In this document: one piece after another, positions 31,725 through 39,898 of the stretch | Numbering within the stretch: position 1 is the first letter of the stretch | Layout of the letters: every line of letters begins with the position of its first letter | Source of the DNA: Clostridia bacterium | Lineage (GTDB): Bacteria; Bacillota; Clostridia; Oscillospirales; CAG-272 | Direction: 5' to 3' | Length of the DNA stretch: 40,826 nucleotides | Assembly: GCA_017452665.1 (NCBI GenBank) | Contig: JAFTLZ010000084.1 | Coordinates: 1-40,826 of the forward strand | Notes under the pieces: generated by a model | The model's input: the letters and a program-made list of their open reading frames with translations, nothing else | The model's database searches: none | Told to the model about the DNA's origin: nothing | Translations under genes and position numbers: made by a program

Positions 31725-32001
31725 TCTACGATGCATCATTTCCTATGTCCATCTCTGCGAGGGTTCGCAAGCTCGCCAGTCGAACCCGTAGGGCGATGCG
31801 AAGCAGCGGGATCTACAAACAACTTGCATCAACCGCGTGCGATTCGATCTAAGGCTTTCCCTCCGGGAGTAGCGAAGCGATGTGAGCCGCAATAAGAACG
31901 CGAACGTGACCGAGTCGTAGCGAAACCTCCGCAGAGTGGTGAGAGGGCGCATCTCATGGCGTATTTAGAGATTGAAGTACGAGGACAAACATCTTCATGG
32001 A

Positions 32002-32029
32002 GCATTCAGGGTTAGTGGTCCCTGAATGC
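32002..32029. repeat. Inner hairpin, right
   Basis: GCATTCAGGG and CCCTGAATGC form a 10-bp stem with loop TTAGTGGT. Relative to the left hairpin two stem positions changed on both sides, keeping all pairs. Confidence 0.85.
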
Positions 32030-32150
32030 TTGCGGCAGCGAATCTTCCCGTCTGTTAGCTTGCTGATCACTTTAATCTCAAAATGAAAAAGCGAGGCAGA
32101 AACAGCCCCGCCTCGTTATTTTCATTTATGCGTTAAAAGTTTTGAGGGGT

Positions 32151-32178
32151 GTGGGGGACTTTTTCAAAAGTCCCCCAC
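32151..32178. repeat. Dispersed hairpin repeat, copy 3 (right outer arm)
   Basis: GTGGGGGACTTTT and AAAAGTCCCCCAC form a 13-bp stem with a 2-base loop. A partial second copy of its right half (CAAAAGTTCCCCCC and AAAAAACGTGTC) follows at about 32197-32221. Confidence 0.8.
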
Positions 32179-32230
32179 AAAAAACGCGTCCTTTTCCAAA
32201 AGTTCCCCCCAAAAAACGTGTCGGTATGAT

Positions 32231-33127
32231 TTATCCGATGATATCTTTTCCGATTGCGGCGAGGTGGCGCAACGCCTCCGGCAACAACCGTTCGGGGTAT
32301 TTTGCGTAATATTGTCCGCCAACTTCAAAGTTCACAGTTCCGGCATAGCCGATCTCATGCATGGCGGCGATGATGTCCTCCCAATCCATTGTGCCATGGA
32401 AGGAGTAGGGCGCCGTGTGGTTATCCTGTATCCCGTCTACCTCGTGAATGTGTACGATCTCCATCGCCTTTCCCAGCTTGCGGATTGCACCGCCAACTGT
32501 GTCCCCCGTGTCATTTCCCGTCAAGGCAACGTGACCGTAATCAAAGCAAGCGCAAAAATGCTCGTTGCCCAGTACGTTGATAAATTCCAGGATCTCCTCG
32601 GGGCGGGAGCAAACGGTGGGGCGGATGATCCCGTCCCGGTCTCTTGTCCACATCGGCTCTACGCCAATCTTTACACCGTATTTTTGCAGGTGGGGAAGCA
32701 TGGCGCGGAACAGATCCAGATTGTATGCAAAGCATTCTTCCTTTTTCTCGTCCATAATGCGCCCCGGCGTGGCGATGGGATGAATGACCGTGTAGCAGGC
32801 GCCCAGCGCATACGTGGCAAGAATATGCTTGCGCGTAATGTCGCGGTATTCGGGGGTATCGCAAATGGCAAATGCGCCAAAAATTGCGTGCGTTTGGTAA
32901 ATTTCAATGCCTTCTGCCTCCGCCATTTTGCGTACGGCAGTATAATGGGCGATGACTTCCTCGTCGCTTCTTTTGTAGTCGTCCATCTGCTTGAGTGCTT
33001 CTATATTGGGAATCCAATTGCTCAAGCCGTAGTCGGCGGCGTCGATGCCTGCTTCCTTCATCATCCGAAACATTTTTTGTGTACCGAGCTTTTTTTCCAG
33101 CCACCCGGTGCTGACGCTGATTTTCAT
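32231..33127 (-). CDS. Sugar phosphate isomerase/epimerase (TIM barrel)
   Basis: 298 residues of the AP_endonuc_2/xylose-isomerase-like family. Metal-site strands are well kept: YQTHAIFG, VKIGVEPMWTR (Glu), CFDYGHVAL (Asp/His), VHIHEVDG (His) and GTVNFEVGGQYY (Glu). Such enzymes act on keto-sugars or inositol derivatives. GGAGG nine bases before the ATG supports the start. It is transcribed alone, leftwards, divergent from the ileS T-box region and convergent with the inverted-repeat element. Substrate unknown. Confidence 0.85.
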   Translation of the reverse strand: MKISVSTGWLEKKLGTQKMFRMMKEAGIDAADYGLSNWIPNIEALKQMDDYKRSDEEVIAHYTAVRKMAEAEGIEIYQTHAIFGAFAICDTPEYRDITRKHILATYALGACYTVIHPIATPGRIMDEKKEECFAYNLDLFRAMLPHLQKYGVKIGVEPMWTRDRDGIIRPTVCSRPEEILEFINVLGNEHFCACFDYGHVALTGNDTGDTVGGAIRKLGKAMEIVHIHEVDGIQDNHTAPYSFHGTMDWEDIIAAMHEIGYAGTVNFEVGGQYYAKYPERLLPEALRHLAAIGKDIIG

Positions 33128-33232
33128 TCTTCAATACCTCCGCATTTTTTTATATTCTAACACTCTTTTTCCGATTTGTCAAGAAATTCGGGACTTTTTT
33201 CTTCATTTATAACAAAACTTTTTCAAATTCCG

Positions 33233-33260
33233 TTGACAAAAAACAAAAAGTGTGATATAC
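33233..33260 (+). promoter_or_regulatory. Promoter of the ileS operon
   Basis: TTGACA (33233-33238), 16-base spacer, TATACT (33255-33260), immediately before the T-box leader. Confidence 0.8.
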
Positions 33261-33266
33261 TTATTC

Positions 33267-33534
33267 CAATGACGTTGACGGAGAGCTTTGGGGCAGGAAA
33301 GCTTACAGAGAGTGCGCGGTTGGTGAAAGCGCACAGTGAGTATGGCTTCGATCAGGATCACTCCCGAGTCGGTGTGGCGAACGGCGGTAGCCCAGTAGAC
33401 ACATCCGTATGGCTGCGTTAAAGTCTGGGAGGTTCGTTACGAGCCTTTGAAAAGGTGCGCAACCCTTATGGGATTGCGAATATGAGTGGTACCGCGGATT
33501 TTCCGTCTCATGGCAAGTGCTGTGGGGCGTTTTT
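33267..33534 (+). promoter_or_regulatory. T-box riboswitch controlling ileS
   Basis: The leader has the T-box layout: stem I starting near AGAGAGTGCGCGG and GGTTGGTG, two ATC triplets at 33351-33353 and 33357-33359 as candidates for the Ile specifier, and the conserved antiterminator sequence GAGTGGTACCGCGG at 33484-33497, whose TGGT pairs with the tRNA 3' end (ACCA). It is followed by a terminator stem (CGTCTCATGGC with GCTGTGGGGCG, G-U pairs included) and TTTTTGTTTT. Uncharged tRNA-Ile should stabilise the antiterminator and allow transcription of ileS, lspA and the pseudouridine synthase gene. Confidence 0.9.
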
Positions 33535-33595
33535 GTTTTCGCTGCTGCTGATTGGTAAATTATATCCGCAAGGATTGAAAATAGGAGAGAAGAAT

Positions 33596-36397
33596 ATGGC
33601 AAAGGATTATACCTCTACGCTAAATCTACCCAATACCGATTTCCCGATGCGCGCAGGTCTGCCGCAGAGAGAGCCGGAGATGCTGAAATATTGGGATTCG
33701 ATCGATCTTTACAACAAAATGCAGGAAAATGCCAAGGACAAACCCTTGTACATTCTGCACGACGGCCCCCCGTTCTCGAACGGGAACATCCACATGGGGC
33801 ACGCGTTGAACAAAATTTTGAAGGACTTTATCAACAAGTCTCACGCAATGTCCGGCTTCCGTGTTCCTTATATCCCCGGCTGGGATAACCACGGTATGCC
33901 CATTGAATCTGCAATTATCAAGCAAAATAAGCTCAATCGCAAAAATATGTCGATTCCCGAATTCCGCAGTGCCTGCCACAAGTTTGCGCAGGATTTTGTG
34001 GACAAGCAAAGGGAGCAGTTTATCCGCCTTGGCGTCAGCGGTGATTGGGATCATCCGTATCTGACCATGAACAAGGAGTTTGAGGGACGCGAGATCAAGG
34101 TGTTTGGCGAAATGTATAAAAAGGGCTACATCTACAAGGGACTCAAGCCCGTGTACTGGTGTCCGAACGACGAGACCGCGCTGGCAGAGGCGGAGATCGA
34201 ATATCAGACCGATCCCTGCACTTCTATCTACGTCAAGTTCCGCGTCAAGGACGATGCAGGCAAGCTTGCAGGTGTGTGCGATCTTGCCAATACCTACTTT
34301 ATCATCTGGACGACCACGACCTGGACGCTGCCGGGAAACCAGGCAATCGCGCTCAATCCCGTGGAGGATTACGTGATCGTCAAGGCAGATAACGGAGAGG
34401 TATACATTGTAGCCGAGGCGCTTTGCGGCAAGACCATGCTGGAGGGCGGTATTGAGAGCTATGAAATTCTTGCACGCCGCAAGGGTCAGGACTTTGAATA
34501 CATGACCGCACAGCATCCGTTCCTGGATCGCGATAGCTTGGTGGTGGTTGCGGATTACGTTACCATGGATAGCGGTACCGGTTGCGTGCACACGGCGGGC
34601 GGCTTTGGTGCCGACGATAACATCACCTGCCGCCGTTACGGTCTGCCGCCGCTGGTTCCCGTAGATGACCGCGGATACCAGACTGAGGAGGCGGGGAAGT
34701 TTGCGGGCTTGCGCTATGACCAGTCCAACGAGGCAATTCTCGCTGATATGAAAGAGACCGGCGCTCTGTTTGCCTCCACGCAAATTGAACACGAGTATCC
34801 GCACTGCTGGAGATGTAAGAATCCGATCATCTTCCGTGCAACGCCGCAGTGGTTCTGCTCGGTAGACGCCTTTAAGGATGCCGCCGCAGAAGCCTGCGAT
34901 AAGGTGGAATGGCTGCCGGAGTGGGGTGGCGATCGCATCAAGAGCATGGTACGCGAGCGTGCCGATTGGTGCATCTCCCGCCAGCGCCATTGGGGTCTGC
35001 CGATTCCCGTATTCTACTGCGATTGCTGCAAAAAGCCGATTTGCACCGATGAAACCATCGAAAATGTAGCAAAGCTTTTTGCTGAGCATGGCTCCAACAT
35101 CTGGTATGAAAAGAGCGCTGCGGAGCTGCTTCCCGAAAACTTTGTTTGTCCCGAATGCGGAGGCAAGACCTTTACCGCCGAGACCGATACGCTGGATGGT
35201 TGGTTCGATTCCGGTTCCTCGCACTTTTCGGTTCTTGAGAACAAACCTGAGTACAAATGGCCTGCAGATCTGTATCTGGAGGGCGCCGATCAGTATCGCG
35301 GCTGGTTCCAATCCTCGCTTTTGACCGCCGTTGGTTCGCGCGGTGAGGCGCAGGCGCCCTACAAAACCACGTTGACGCACGGTTGGGTGGTAGACGGCGA
35401 CGGAAAAGCCATGCACAAATCCTTGGGGAACGTGATCGTTCCTTCCGATATGGTTCAAAAATACGGTGCAGATCTGGTTCGCTTGTGGGTCGCTTCCTCG
35501 GATTACCGCGTAGACGTTCGCGTATCCGACACGATCTTCAAGCAGCTTTCCGATACCTACCGCAAGATCAGAAATACCGTTCGTATTTTGATTGCCGATC
35601 TAAACGACTTTGATCCCGATCGGGACGCATTGCCGTTTGACAGCCTTTACGAGATCGACCGTTGGATTATTTCTGCGATGAACGGTCTGACCCGCACGGT
35701 ACGCGGTGCTTACGACACCTATGAGTTCCACGTTGCATATCATGCAATCAACAATTTCTGCACCACCGAGCTTTCCAAGCTTTATATCGATATTACCAAG
35801 GATCGTGTGTATACCGAAAAGGCGGACGGCGTTGCGCGCCGCAGTGCACAGACCGCCATGTATTTCGTGCTTTCCGGCTTGGTCCGCTTGCTTGCGCCGA
35901 TGATCTCCTTCACCGCAGAGGAAATGTGGCAGGCGATCCCGCACAAGAGCAGCGACAACCGCGAGAGCGTATTCCTCAACGATATGCCTTCTTACGACGA
36001 GGCGCTGACCTATGCTCCTCTTGCCAAAAAATGGAACAACCTGTTTGAGATGCGCGACGGCGTGATGAAGGCTTTGGAGCTTGCCCGCGCCGAAAAGCTG
36101 GTGGGCAAATCCCTGGAGGCTAAGATCACGCTGTATACCAAGGATGCCGAAATGCTGTCCCTGCTTCATTCCTTCGGCTCCGAGCTGAACACGGTATTCA
36201 TCGTTTCCGGTGTGAAGCTGGTGGAGAGTGATGACGCTCCCGAAGGCGCATATCTGGGTGAGGATAGGAGACTTGCCGTTTTGGTAGAGCCTGCAGACGG
36301 CTGCAAGTGCGACCGTTGCTGGAGCTATTCTACCGAGGGTGAGGACGACGGTGAGGGCGGATTTATCTGCGCACGTTGCCGTGATATTCTGAAGTAA
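33596..36397 (+). CDS. ileS: Isoleucyl-tRNA synthetase
   Basis: 933 residues from MAKDYTSTLN, with AGGAG upstream; the longer frame runs into the T-box and is not translated. Class I synthetase: HMGH (HIGH motif, residues 66-69) in GNIHMGHAL, the editing domain with GTGCVHTAGGFGADD, and KAMHKSLGN in the place of KMSKS. The C-terminus holds the zinc site CKCDRCWSY and CARCRDIL. It charges tRNA-Ile and edits Val. Length and motifs fit the bacterial type. First gene of the ileS-lspA-pseudouridine synthase operon, under T-box control. Confidence 0.97.
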   Translation: MAKDYTSTLNLPNTDFPMRAGLPQREPEMLKYWDSIDLYNKMQENAKDKPLYILHDGPPFSNGNIHMGHALNKILKDFINKSHAMSGFRVPYIPGWDNHGMPIESAIIKQNKLNRKNMSIPEFRSACHKFAQDFVDKQREQFIRLGVSGDWDHPYLTMNKEFEGREIKVFGEMYKKGYIYKGLKPVYWCPNDETALAEAEIEYQTDPCTSIYVKFRVKDDAGKLAGVCDLANTYFIIWTTTTWTLPGNQAIALNPVEDYVIVKADNGEVYIVAEALCGKTMLEGGIESYEILARRKGQDFEYMTAQHPFLDRDSLVVVADYVTMDSGTGCVHTAGGFGADDNITCRRYGLPPLVPVDDRGYQTEEAGKFAGLRYDQSNEAILADMKETGALFASTQIEHEYPHCWRCKNPIIFRATPQWFCSVDAFKDAAAEACDKVEWLPEWGGDRIKSMVRERADWCISRQRHWGLPIPVFYCDCCKKPICTDETIENVAKLFAEHGSNIWYEKSAAELLPENFVCPECGGKTFTAETDTLDGWFDSGSSHFSVLENKPEYKWPADLYLEGADQYRGWFQSSLLTAVGSRGEAQAPYKTTLTHGWVVDGDGKAMHKSLGNVIVPSDMVQKYGADLVRLWVASSDYRVDVRVSDTIFKQLSDTYRKIRNTVRILIADLNDFDPDRDALPFDSLYEIDRWIISAMNGLTRTVRGAYDTYEFHVAYHAINNFCTTELSKLYIDITKDRVYTEKADGVARRSAQTAMYFVLSGLVRLLAPMISFTAEEMWQAIPHKSSDNRESVFLNDMPSYDEALTYAPLAKKWNNLFEMRDGVMKALELARAEKLVGKSLEAKITLYTKDAEMLSLLHSFGSELNTVFIVSGVKLVESDDAPEGAYLGEDRRLAVLVEPADGCKCDRCWSYSTEGEDDGEGGFICARCRDILK

Positions 36398-36406
36398 AAA
36401 TGCAGT

Positions 36407-36446
36407 GGGGAAGAGACCCTTTTTCAGAAAAAGCGGTTTCTTCCCC
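36407..36446 (+). other. Intergenic hairpin between ileS and lspA
   Basis: GGGGAAGAGACC pairs with GGTTTCTTCCCC (one mismatch) and an inner CTTTTT/AAAAAG stem extends it. No T run follows, so it is more likely an mRNA-stability or processing element, or weak terminator, within the operon. Confidence 0.6.
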
Positions 36447-36485
36447 GTGTCAACCTTTGCACAACTGTTCATGTAGGAGATGGAT

Positions 36486-37031
36486 ATGATTTTAATATTT
36501 GCCATCATTGTTGGCGTTATTTCGCTGGATCAGCTGACCAAATGGTTGGCGGTGATATATTTGAAGGGGGAGACGTCCTTTCCGCTGTGGCAGGATGTTC
36601 TTCACTTCACCTATGCCGAAAACCGCGGTATGGCGTTTGGAATGCTGGAGGATCACCGCTGGGTGTTTATGGTGCTCTCAACGGTTGGAATCCTTGCAAT
36701 CCTGTTCTACCTGCTCCGCTTCCGTCCGGCAAGCCTTTGGATGCGGATCTCACTCTCCATGATCGTGGGCGGCGGAATCGGAAATATGATCGACCGCGTG
36801 ATTTTGGGATATGTGGTGGATTTTATTGACTTTACGCTGATCGATTTTGCCATTTTCAACGTGGCGGATTCCTTTGTTTGCGTAGGCGCGGGAATGACGA
36901 TCCTTTATTTGATCTACGACATCGTCCGTGAGGCACGCACACAAAAGCAAGCAGAAGCACAGCCCACCCCGACGGAGGAAGATCCTGCTTCCGACGAGAC
37001 GCCCGCGGAGAACCGTAATGATGAGAGCTGA
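36486..37031 (+). CDS. lspA: Lipoprotein signal peptidase (signal peptidase II)
   Basis: 181 residues from MILIFAIIVG; AGGAG lies six bases before this ATG, while the ATG two codons earlier touches it. Four membrane helices. Family motifs are present: DQLTKW, ENRGMAFGML, GGGIGNMIDRV and FNVADSF, the last two with the catalytic Asp pair. It removes signal peptides from prolipoproteins in the membrane, such as the lipoprotein at 221. The acidic C-terminal tail (about 30 residues) is longer than usual. It overlaps the next gene by 14 bases. Confidence 0.95.
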   Translation: MILIFAIIVGVISLDQLTKWLAVIYLKGETSFPLWQDVLHFTYAENRGMAFGMLEDHRWVFMVLSTVGILAILFYLLRFRPASLWMRISLSMIVGGGIGNMIDRVILGYVVDFIDFTLIDFAIFNVADSFVCVGAGMTILYLIYDIVREARTQKQAEAQPTPTEEDPASDETPAENRNDES

Positions 37032-38010
37032 ATGGAATGAGAACGATTCGGAAGCCGCAGTGCAGAGCCTTTCGGTAGAAGAAGCAGACGTTGGAAAACG
37101 ACTCGATCAATTCGTAGCGGAGCAGGGCGAGCTGACCAGATCGGCAGCTACACGGCTGATTGAGGACGGCAACGTTACGGTCGGCGGTAAGGAAAGCGCA
37201 AAAAATTACCGCGTTCGGATGGGGGATTCGGTGGAGATTCGTTTCCCGGAGCCAACACCATGCGAGGCTGTTCCGCAGAATATTCCGCTGGATATCGTTT
37301 ACGAGGACGACGATCTGATCGTGGTCAACAAGCCCTGTGGGATGGTGGTGCATCCTGCGGCGGGGAATCCTGACGGAACCTTGGTTAATGCGTTGCTGTA
37401 CCATTGCGGCAAATCCCTTTCCGGTGTGGGAGGGGTGATTCGCCCCGGCATCGTTCACCGCATCGACAAGGATACCAGCGGGCTTTTGGTCGTTGCAAAA
37501 AACGACGAGGCGCACGTTGGTCTTGCCGCACAGCTCAAAGGGCATCACATCAACCGCATTTACACCGCGATCGCGATTGGAAATTTCCGGGAGGAGAGCG
37601 GTACCGTGGATGCACCGATCGGTCGCCACCCCGTGGACCGCAAAAAAATGGCGGTGATCCGAAACGCCGAGCTGAATGCACGCGAGGCTGTGACGCATTG
37701 GCGTGTTTTGGGACGCGGAGAGGCGGATGGGTCACAGTTTACCCTCTTGCGCTGTGAGCTGGAGACCGGGCGAACCCATCAGATCCGCGTGCATTTGTCC
37801 TCCATCGGGCATCCGTTGCTGGGAGACCCCGTATACGGCGGTGATCACACAAAATTTGAGGCACGGCACAAAAAGCTGATGCAAGGGCAGTGCCTGCACG
37901 CAGGGGAGCTTTCGTTCAGGCATCCGCGCACGGGAAAAATGCTTTGCTTTCAAGCTCCGCCGCCGCAGAATCTGCAGGCAATTTTGGCACTTTTGTTCCG
38001 TGAAATGTAA
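37018..38010 (+). CDS. RluA/RluD-family pseudouridine synthase
   Basis: 330 residues from MMRAEWNEND, with GGAG seven bases upstream. An N-terminal S4 RNA-binding domain (GKRLDQFVAEQGELTRSAAT, then RLIEDGNVTVGG) is followed by the catalytic domain with PGIVHRIDKDTSGLLVVAK, whose Asp is the catalytic residue, and ETGRTHQIRVHLSSIGHPLL. It isomerises uridines in rRNA or tRNA; in Firmicutes this gene regularly follows lspA. Last gene of the operon, before a strong terminator. The exact target cannot be read from the sequence. Confidence 0.95.
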   Translation: MMRAEWNENDSEAAVQSLSVEEADVGKRLDQFVAEQGELTRSAATRLIEDGNVTVGGKESAKNYRVRMGDSVEIRFPEPTPCEAVPQNIPLDIVYEDDDLIVVNKPCGMVVHPAAGNPDGTLVNALLYHCGKSLSGVGGVIRPGIVHRIDKDTSGLLVVAKNDEAHVGLAAQLKGHHINRIYTAIAIGNFREESGTVDAPIGRHPVDRKKMAVIRNAELNAREAVTHWRVLGRGEADGSQFTLLRCELETGRTHQIRVHLSSIGHPLLGDPVYGGDHTKFEARHKKLMQGQCLHAGELSFRHPRTGKMLCFQAPPPQNLQAILALLFREM

Positions 38011-38049
38011 AAAGGGGCTATCTTAAATCGTAAATTTGAGATAACCATA

Positions 38050-38087
38050 GTGCTGCCTCAAATGCGCTTGCGCATTTGAGGCAGCAC
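38050..38087. terminator. Very strong bidirectional terminator
   Basis: GTGCTGCCTCAAATGCGC (38050-38067) pairs perfectly with 38070-38087 over 18 bp, followed by GTTTTTATTTTTTT. A weaker hairpin (GGCTATCTTAAAT with AATTTGAGATAACC) precedes it. It separates the convergent pseudouridine synthase and exonuclease genes. Confidence 0.95.
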
Positions 38088-38091
38088 GTTT

Positions 38092-38709
38092 TTATTTTTT
38101 TCGCCAAAAGCAGAACCACTTCCGTGGCTTTTTTACCTCCGGGTTTGCATCGCGAACACATTCCGGGTAGGCTTCGGCAAGCATTTCGGGCGTTACGTGC
38201 TTTGCCTGGCAGATCGCACGCAACAGCATCATTGTCGCATAGGCGTCACCGTCACTGCGGTGCTGATTTTTCGGCGTTTCACGGCACCACGCTTTGACGT
38301 AGCCGCTCAAGCCGTGCGCGTTTGGATATTCCTTCATCATACGGCAAAGCTGCTCCATATCCATGCGTCGGTACGGGATTTTTTGTAATCCGTAGCGTTC
38401 GCAATCCTTGCGCAGTGCCGTATCGTCGTTATTGACCGCAAAGCCAACGGCAAGGTCGGTTTTGGCAAACAGCTTTTTGATTCTTTTATAATGTGAGGGA
38501 AAGGCAGGCGCCGCCTCGACGTCCGCTTTCGGATATGCCAAAATTTTTCGCACGACGTAGTCGTTCCAAGTTGATTCGGGATTGATGCAGAGATCGGTGG
38601 GCGGTGTCAGAATCCGAAATTTTTCATCGGTGATGACGTAACCGAAGGAATAAATTGACCCAGGCACGCGTCCGTCGGCAAATTCCATGTCAAAAAACAA
38701 CAGCTTCAA
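38092..38709 (-). CDS. DEDDh 3'-5' exonuclease-like protein
   Basis: 205 residues with a TTG start; AAAGGA lies about 11 bases upstream and no ATG gives a complete first strand. The three exonuclease motifs are present: FFDMEFA (Asp7, Glu9), VGFAVNNDDTALR (Asp) and HRSDGDAYATMML (His150, Asp155), so it belongs to the DnaQ-like exonucleases. Members act in proofreading, repair or RNA turnover. The basic C-terminal tail (KKPRKWFCFWRKK) may bind nucleic acid. It stands alone and is convergent with the operon to its left. Confidence 0.85.
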   Translation of the reverse strand: MKLLFFDMEFADGRVPGSIYSFGYVITDEKFRILTPPTDLCINPESTWNDYVVRKILAYPKADVEAAPAFPSHYKRIKKLFAKTDLAVGFAVNNDDTALRKDCERYGLQKIPYRRMDMEQLCRMMKEYPNAHGLSGYVKAWCRETPKNQHRSDGDAYATMMLLRAICQAKHVTPEMLAEAYPECVRDANPEVKKPRKWFCFWRKK

Positions 38710-38824
38710 AAAAAATTCGTCCTTTCGTTTGAAAGTATCGCTTGGATTCCACTCTATTTTATCATATCTTTCGCCCCATTTCTATAAATTTGTGTAAATA
38801 TTTCAAAAAAATCGCAAAAATCTC

Positions 38825-38853
38825 TTTACAAAATGCGATTTTTGGATTATAAT
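38825..38853 (+). promoter_or_regulatory. Promoter of the DeoR regulator gene
   Basis: TTTACA (38825-38830), 17-base spacer, TATAAT (38848-38853), about 60 bases before the start codon. Confidence 0.75.
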
Positions 38854-38913
38854 AAATGAGCATAAAGACGCAACTTTGCGCAGCATTGAGCGAAAAACGG
38901 AGGGTAGTCTGAA

Positions 38914-39666
38914 ATGTATAAGTGTGAGCGGGAAGATGAGATTTTGGCGTTGCTGACCGAGACCGAGTACGCAACGGTGGAATATCTGGTACGAAAGATC
39001 AATATCAGCGCGTCCAGTATTCGCCGCGATCTGAAAAATTTAGAGGAGCGCGGGCTTGTTGTGCGCAGCTACGGCGGTGTCAAGCTGGCGGATGCTACGG
39101 GAAAGCACATTCCGTTCTCGTTGCGCAGTCATGAGAACAGCGTTCAAAAAAAGCAGATCGCCAAGGCGGCGCTTGGGCTTTTGCATACGGGCGACACGCT
39201 GTTTTTGGATGGCTCCAGCAGTGCATATTTTGTTGCGGAGCTGTTGCCGACGCTTGGCGGGATTACGGTGGTGACCAACAGCATCGACGTCATCGGCTGT
39301 CTGTCTCGCTACGACATCAAGGCGTACTGTACGGGTGGTTCGATCTCGTCGGATAACCGCGCGGTGCTGGTTGGCGGCTACACGCAGGATTTTTTGCGCA
39401 ACATTCACGCCGATGCGGTGGTTTTTTCAGTGCAGGCAGTGAACGCCGACGGAAATTTTTTTGATTGCTATTCCGAGGAGGTTGCGGTACGGAACATTAT
39501 GATGCAAAATGCGCGGCGCAAAATTCTGCTTTGCGACAGCAGTAAATGGGACAAAACCTCTACCTTTTATCAAGCCAATTTGCACGACGTGGATTATTTT
39601 GTTACCGACCGCGATCCGTCTCATTTTTTCACCGACCCAACACCCGAAAAATACATCCTTACTTAA
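38914..39666 (+). CDS. DeoR-family transcriptional regulator
   Basis: 250 residues. The N-terminal HTH (EILALLTETEYATVEYLVRK, then SASSIRRDLKNLEERGLVVR) with SYGGVKL is the DeoR signature; the C-terminal sensor shows DTLFLDGSSSAYFVAELL, TVVTNSIDVI and KILLCDSSKWDKTSTF, which resemble the sugar-phosphate-binding fold of this family. Regulators of this type repress sugar-use genes until a phosphorylated sugar binds. GGAGGG precedes the ATG. No catabolic gene is adjacent, so its target is elsewhere or autoregulated. Confidence 0.9.
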   Translation: MYKCEREDEILALLTETEYATVEYLVRKINISASSIRRDLKNLEERGLVVRSYGGVKLADATGKHIPFSLRSHENSVQKKQIAKAALGLLHTGDTLFLDGSSSAYFVAELLPTLGGITVVTNSIDVIGCLSRYDIKAYCTGGSISSDNRAVLVGGYTQDFLRNIHADAVVFSVQAVNADGNFFDCYSEEVAVRNIMMQNARRKILLCDSSKWDKTSTFYQANLHDVDYFVTDRDPSHFFTDPTPEKYILT

Positions 39667-39686
39667 TTTTTTTGCCGAAAAACAAG

Positions 39687-39720
39687 AGGCCGTTTGCAAT
39701 TTGAATCTTGCAAGCGACCT
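39687..39720 (+). terminator. Terminator of the DeoR regulator gene
   Basis: AGGCCGTTTGCAA pairs with TTGCAAGCGACCT (three mismatched positions), followed by CCGATTTTTGTTT. Confidence 0.65.
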
Positions 39721-39739
39721 CCGATTTTTGTTTGCACTG

Positions 39740-39874
39740 TTATCCGCCGAATAAATTGATAAAAAAGGTGATGAGATATACTACCACACCGGAGGCAACC
39801 AAAAGCGAAAGTGCCAACGCCAGGATGCGCACGGCGGGGGAATGGTTTGAAGAACTGTTTTCTTTACGGGACAT
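39740..39874 (-). CDS. Small single-helix membrane protein (44 residues)
   Basis: ATG at 39874 with AAGGAAG seven bases upstream. The peptide begins MSRKENSSSNHSPAVR, a polar, positively charged cytoplasmic end, followed by one hydrophobic helix (ILALALSLLVASGVVVYLIT) and FFINLFGG. It lies 24 bases downstream of the topoisomerase gene on the same strand, so it is probably co-transcribed. Function unknown. Too short for common gene-calling thresholds; the ribosome binding site, topology and position make it credible. Confidence 0.65.
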   Translation of the reverse strand: MSRKENSSSNHSPAVRILALALSLLVASGVVVYLITFFINLFGG

Positions 39875-39898
39875 AATAGCTTCCTTTCTGCGCCGACG

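Larger units (their letters stand above)
31534..32189. repeat. Non-coding element built from nested inverted repeats
   Basis: Outer arms 31534-31616 and 32111-32189 are inverted copies (shared blocks AACGCATAAATGAAAATAA and AAGTTTTGA, each with a 28-base hairpin). Inside, inverted hairpins at 31697-31724 and 32002-32029 extend outwards into a further weakly matching stretch (CAGAC to GCATT). The central 277 bases (31725-32001) are GC-rich and show repeated words such as GCGAAGC but no credible gene: the short open frames on both strands lack ribosome binding sites. It could be a MITE-like non-autonomous element or the gene of a structured RNA. No transposase is present. It separates the mrp unit from the convergent isomerase gene. 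Confidence 0.65.

Noticed and set aside
31701..31952. Short open frames on both strands within the inverted-repeat element
   Set aside because: No ribosome binding sites, compositionally odd translations, and they lie in the structured centre of the element.
33455..33595. 47-codon N-terminal extension of IleS
   Set aside because: This stretch is the T-box antiterminator and terminator region; the strong ribosome binding site is before 33596.
33626..35458. A 610-codon open frame on the minus strand
   Set aside because: It is fully antisense to ileS, has no ribosome binding site and no recognisable domain. The same holds for long antisense frames over the ABC ATPases (8187-9215, 9259-10167, 10059-10844).
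36407..36446. Rho-independent terminator ending ileS
   Set aside because: The hairpin is strong but no T run follows, and lspA has no evident promoter of its own, so it was recorded as an operon-internal hairpin.
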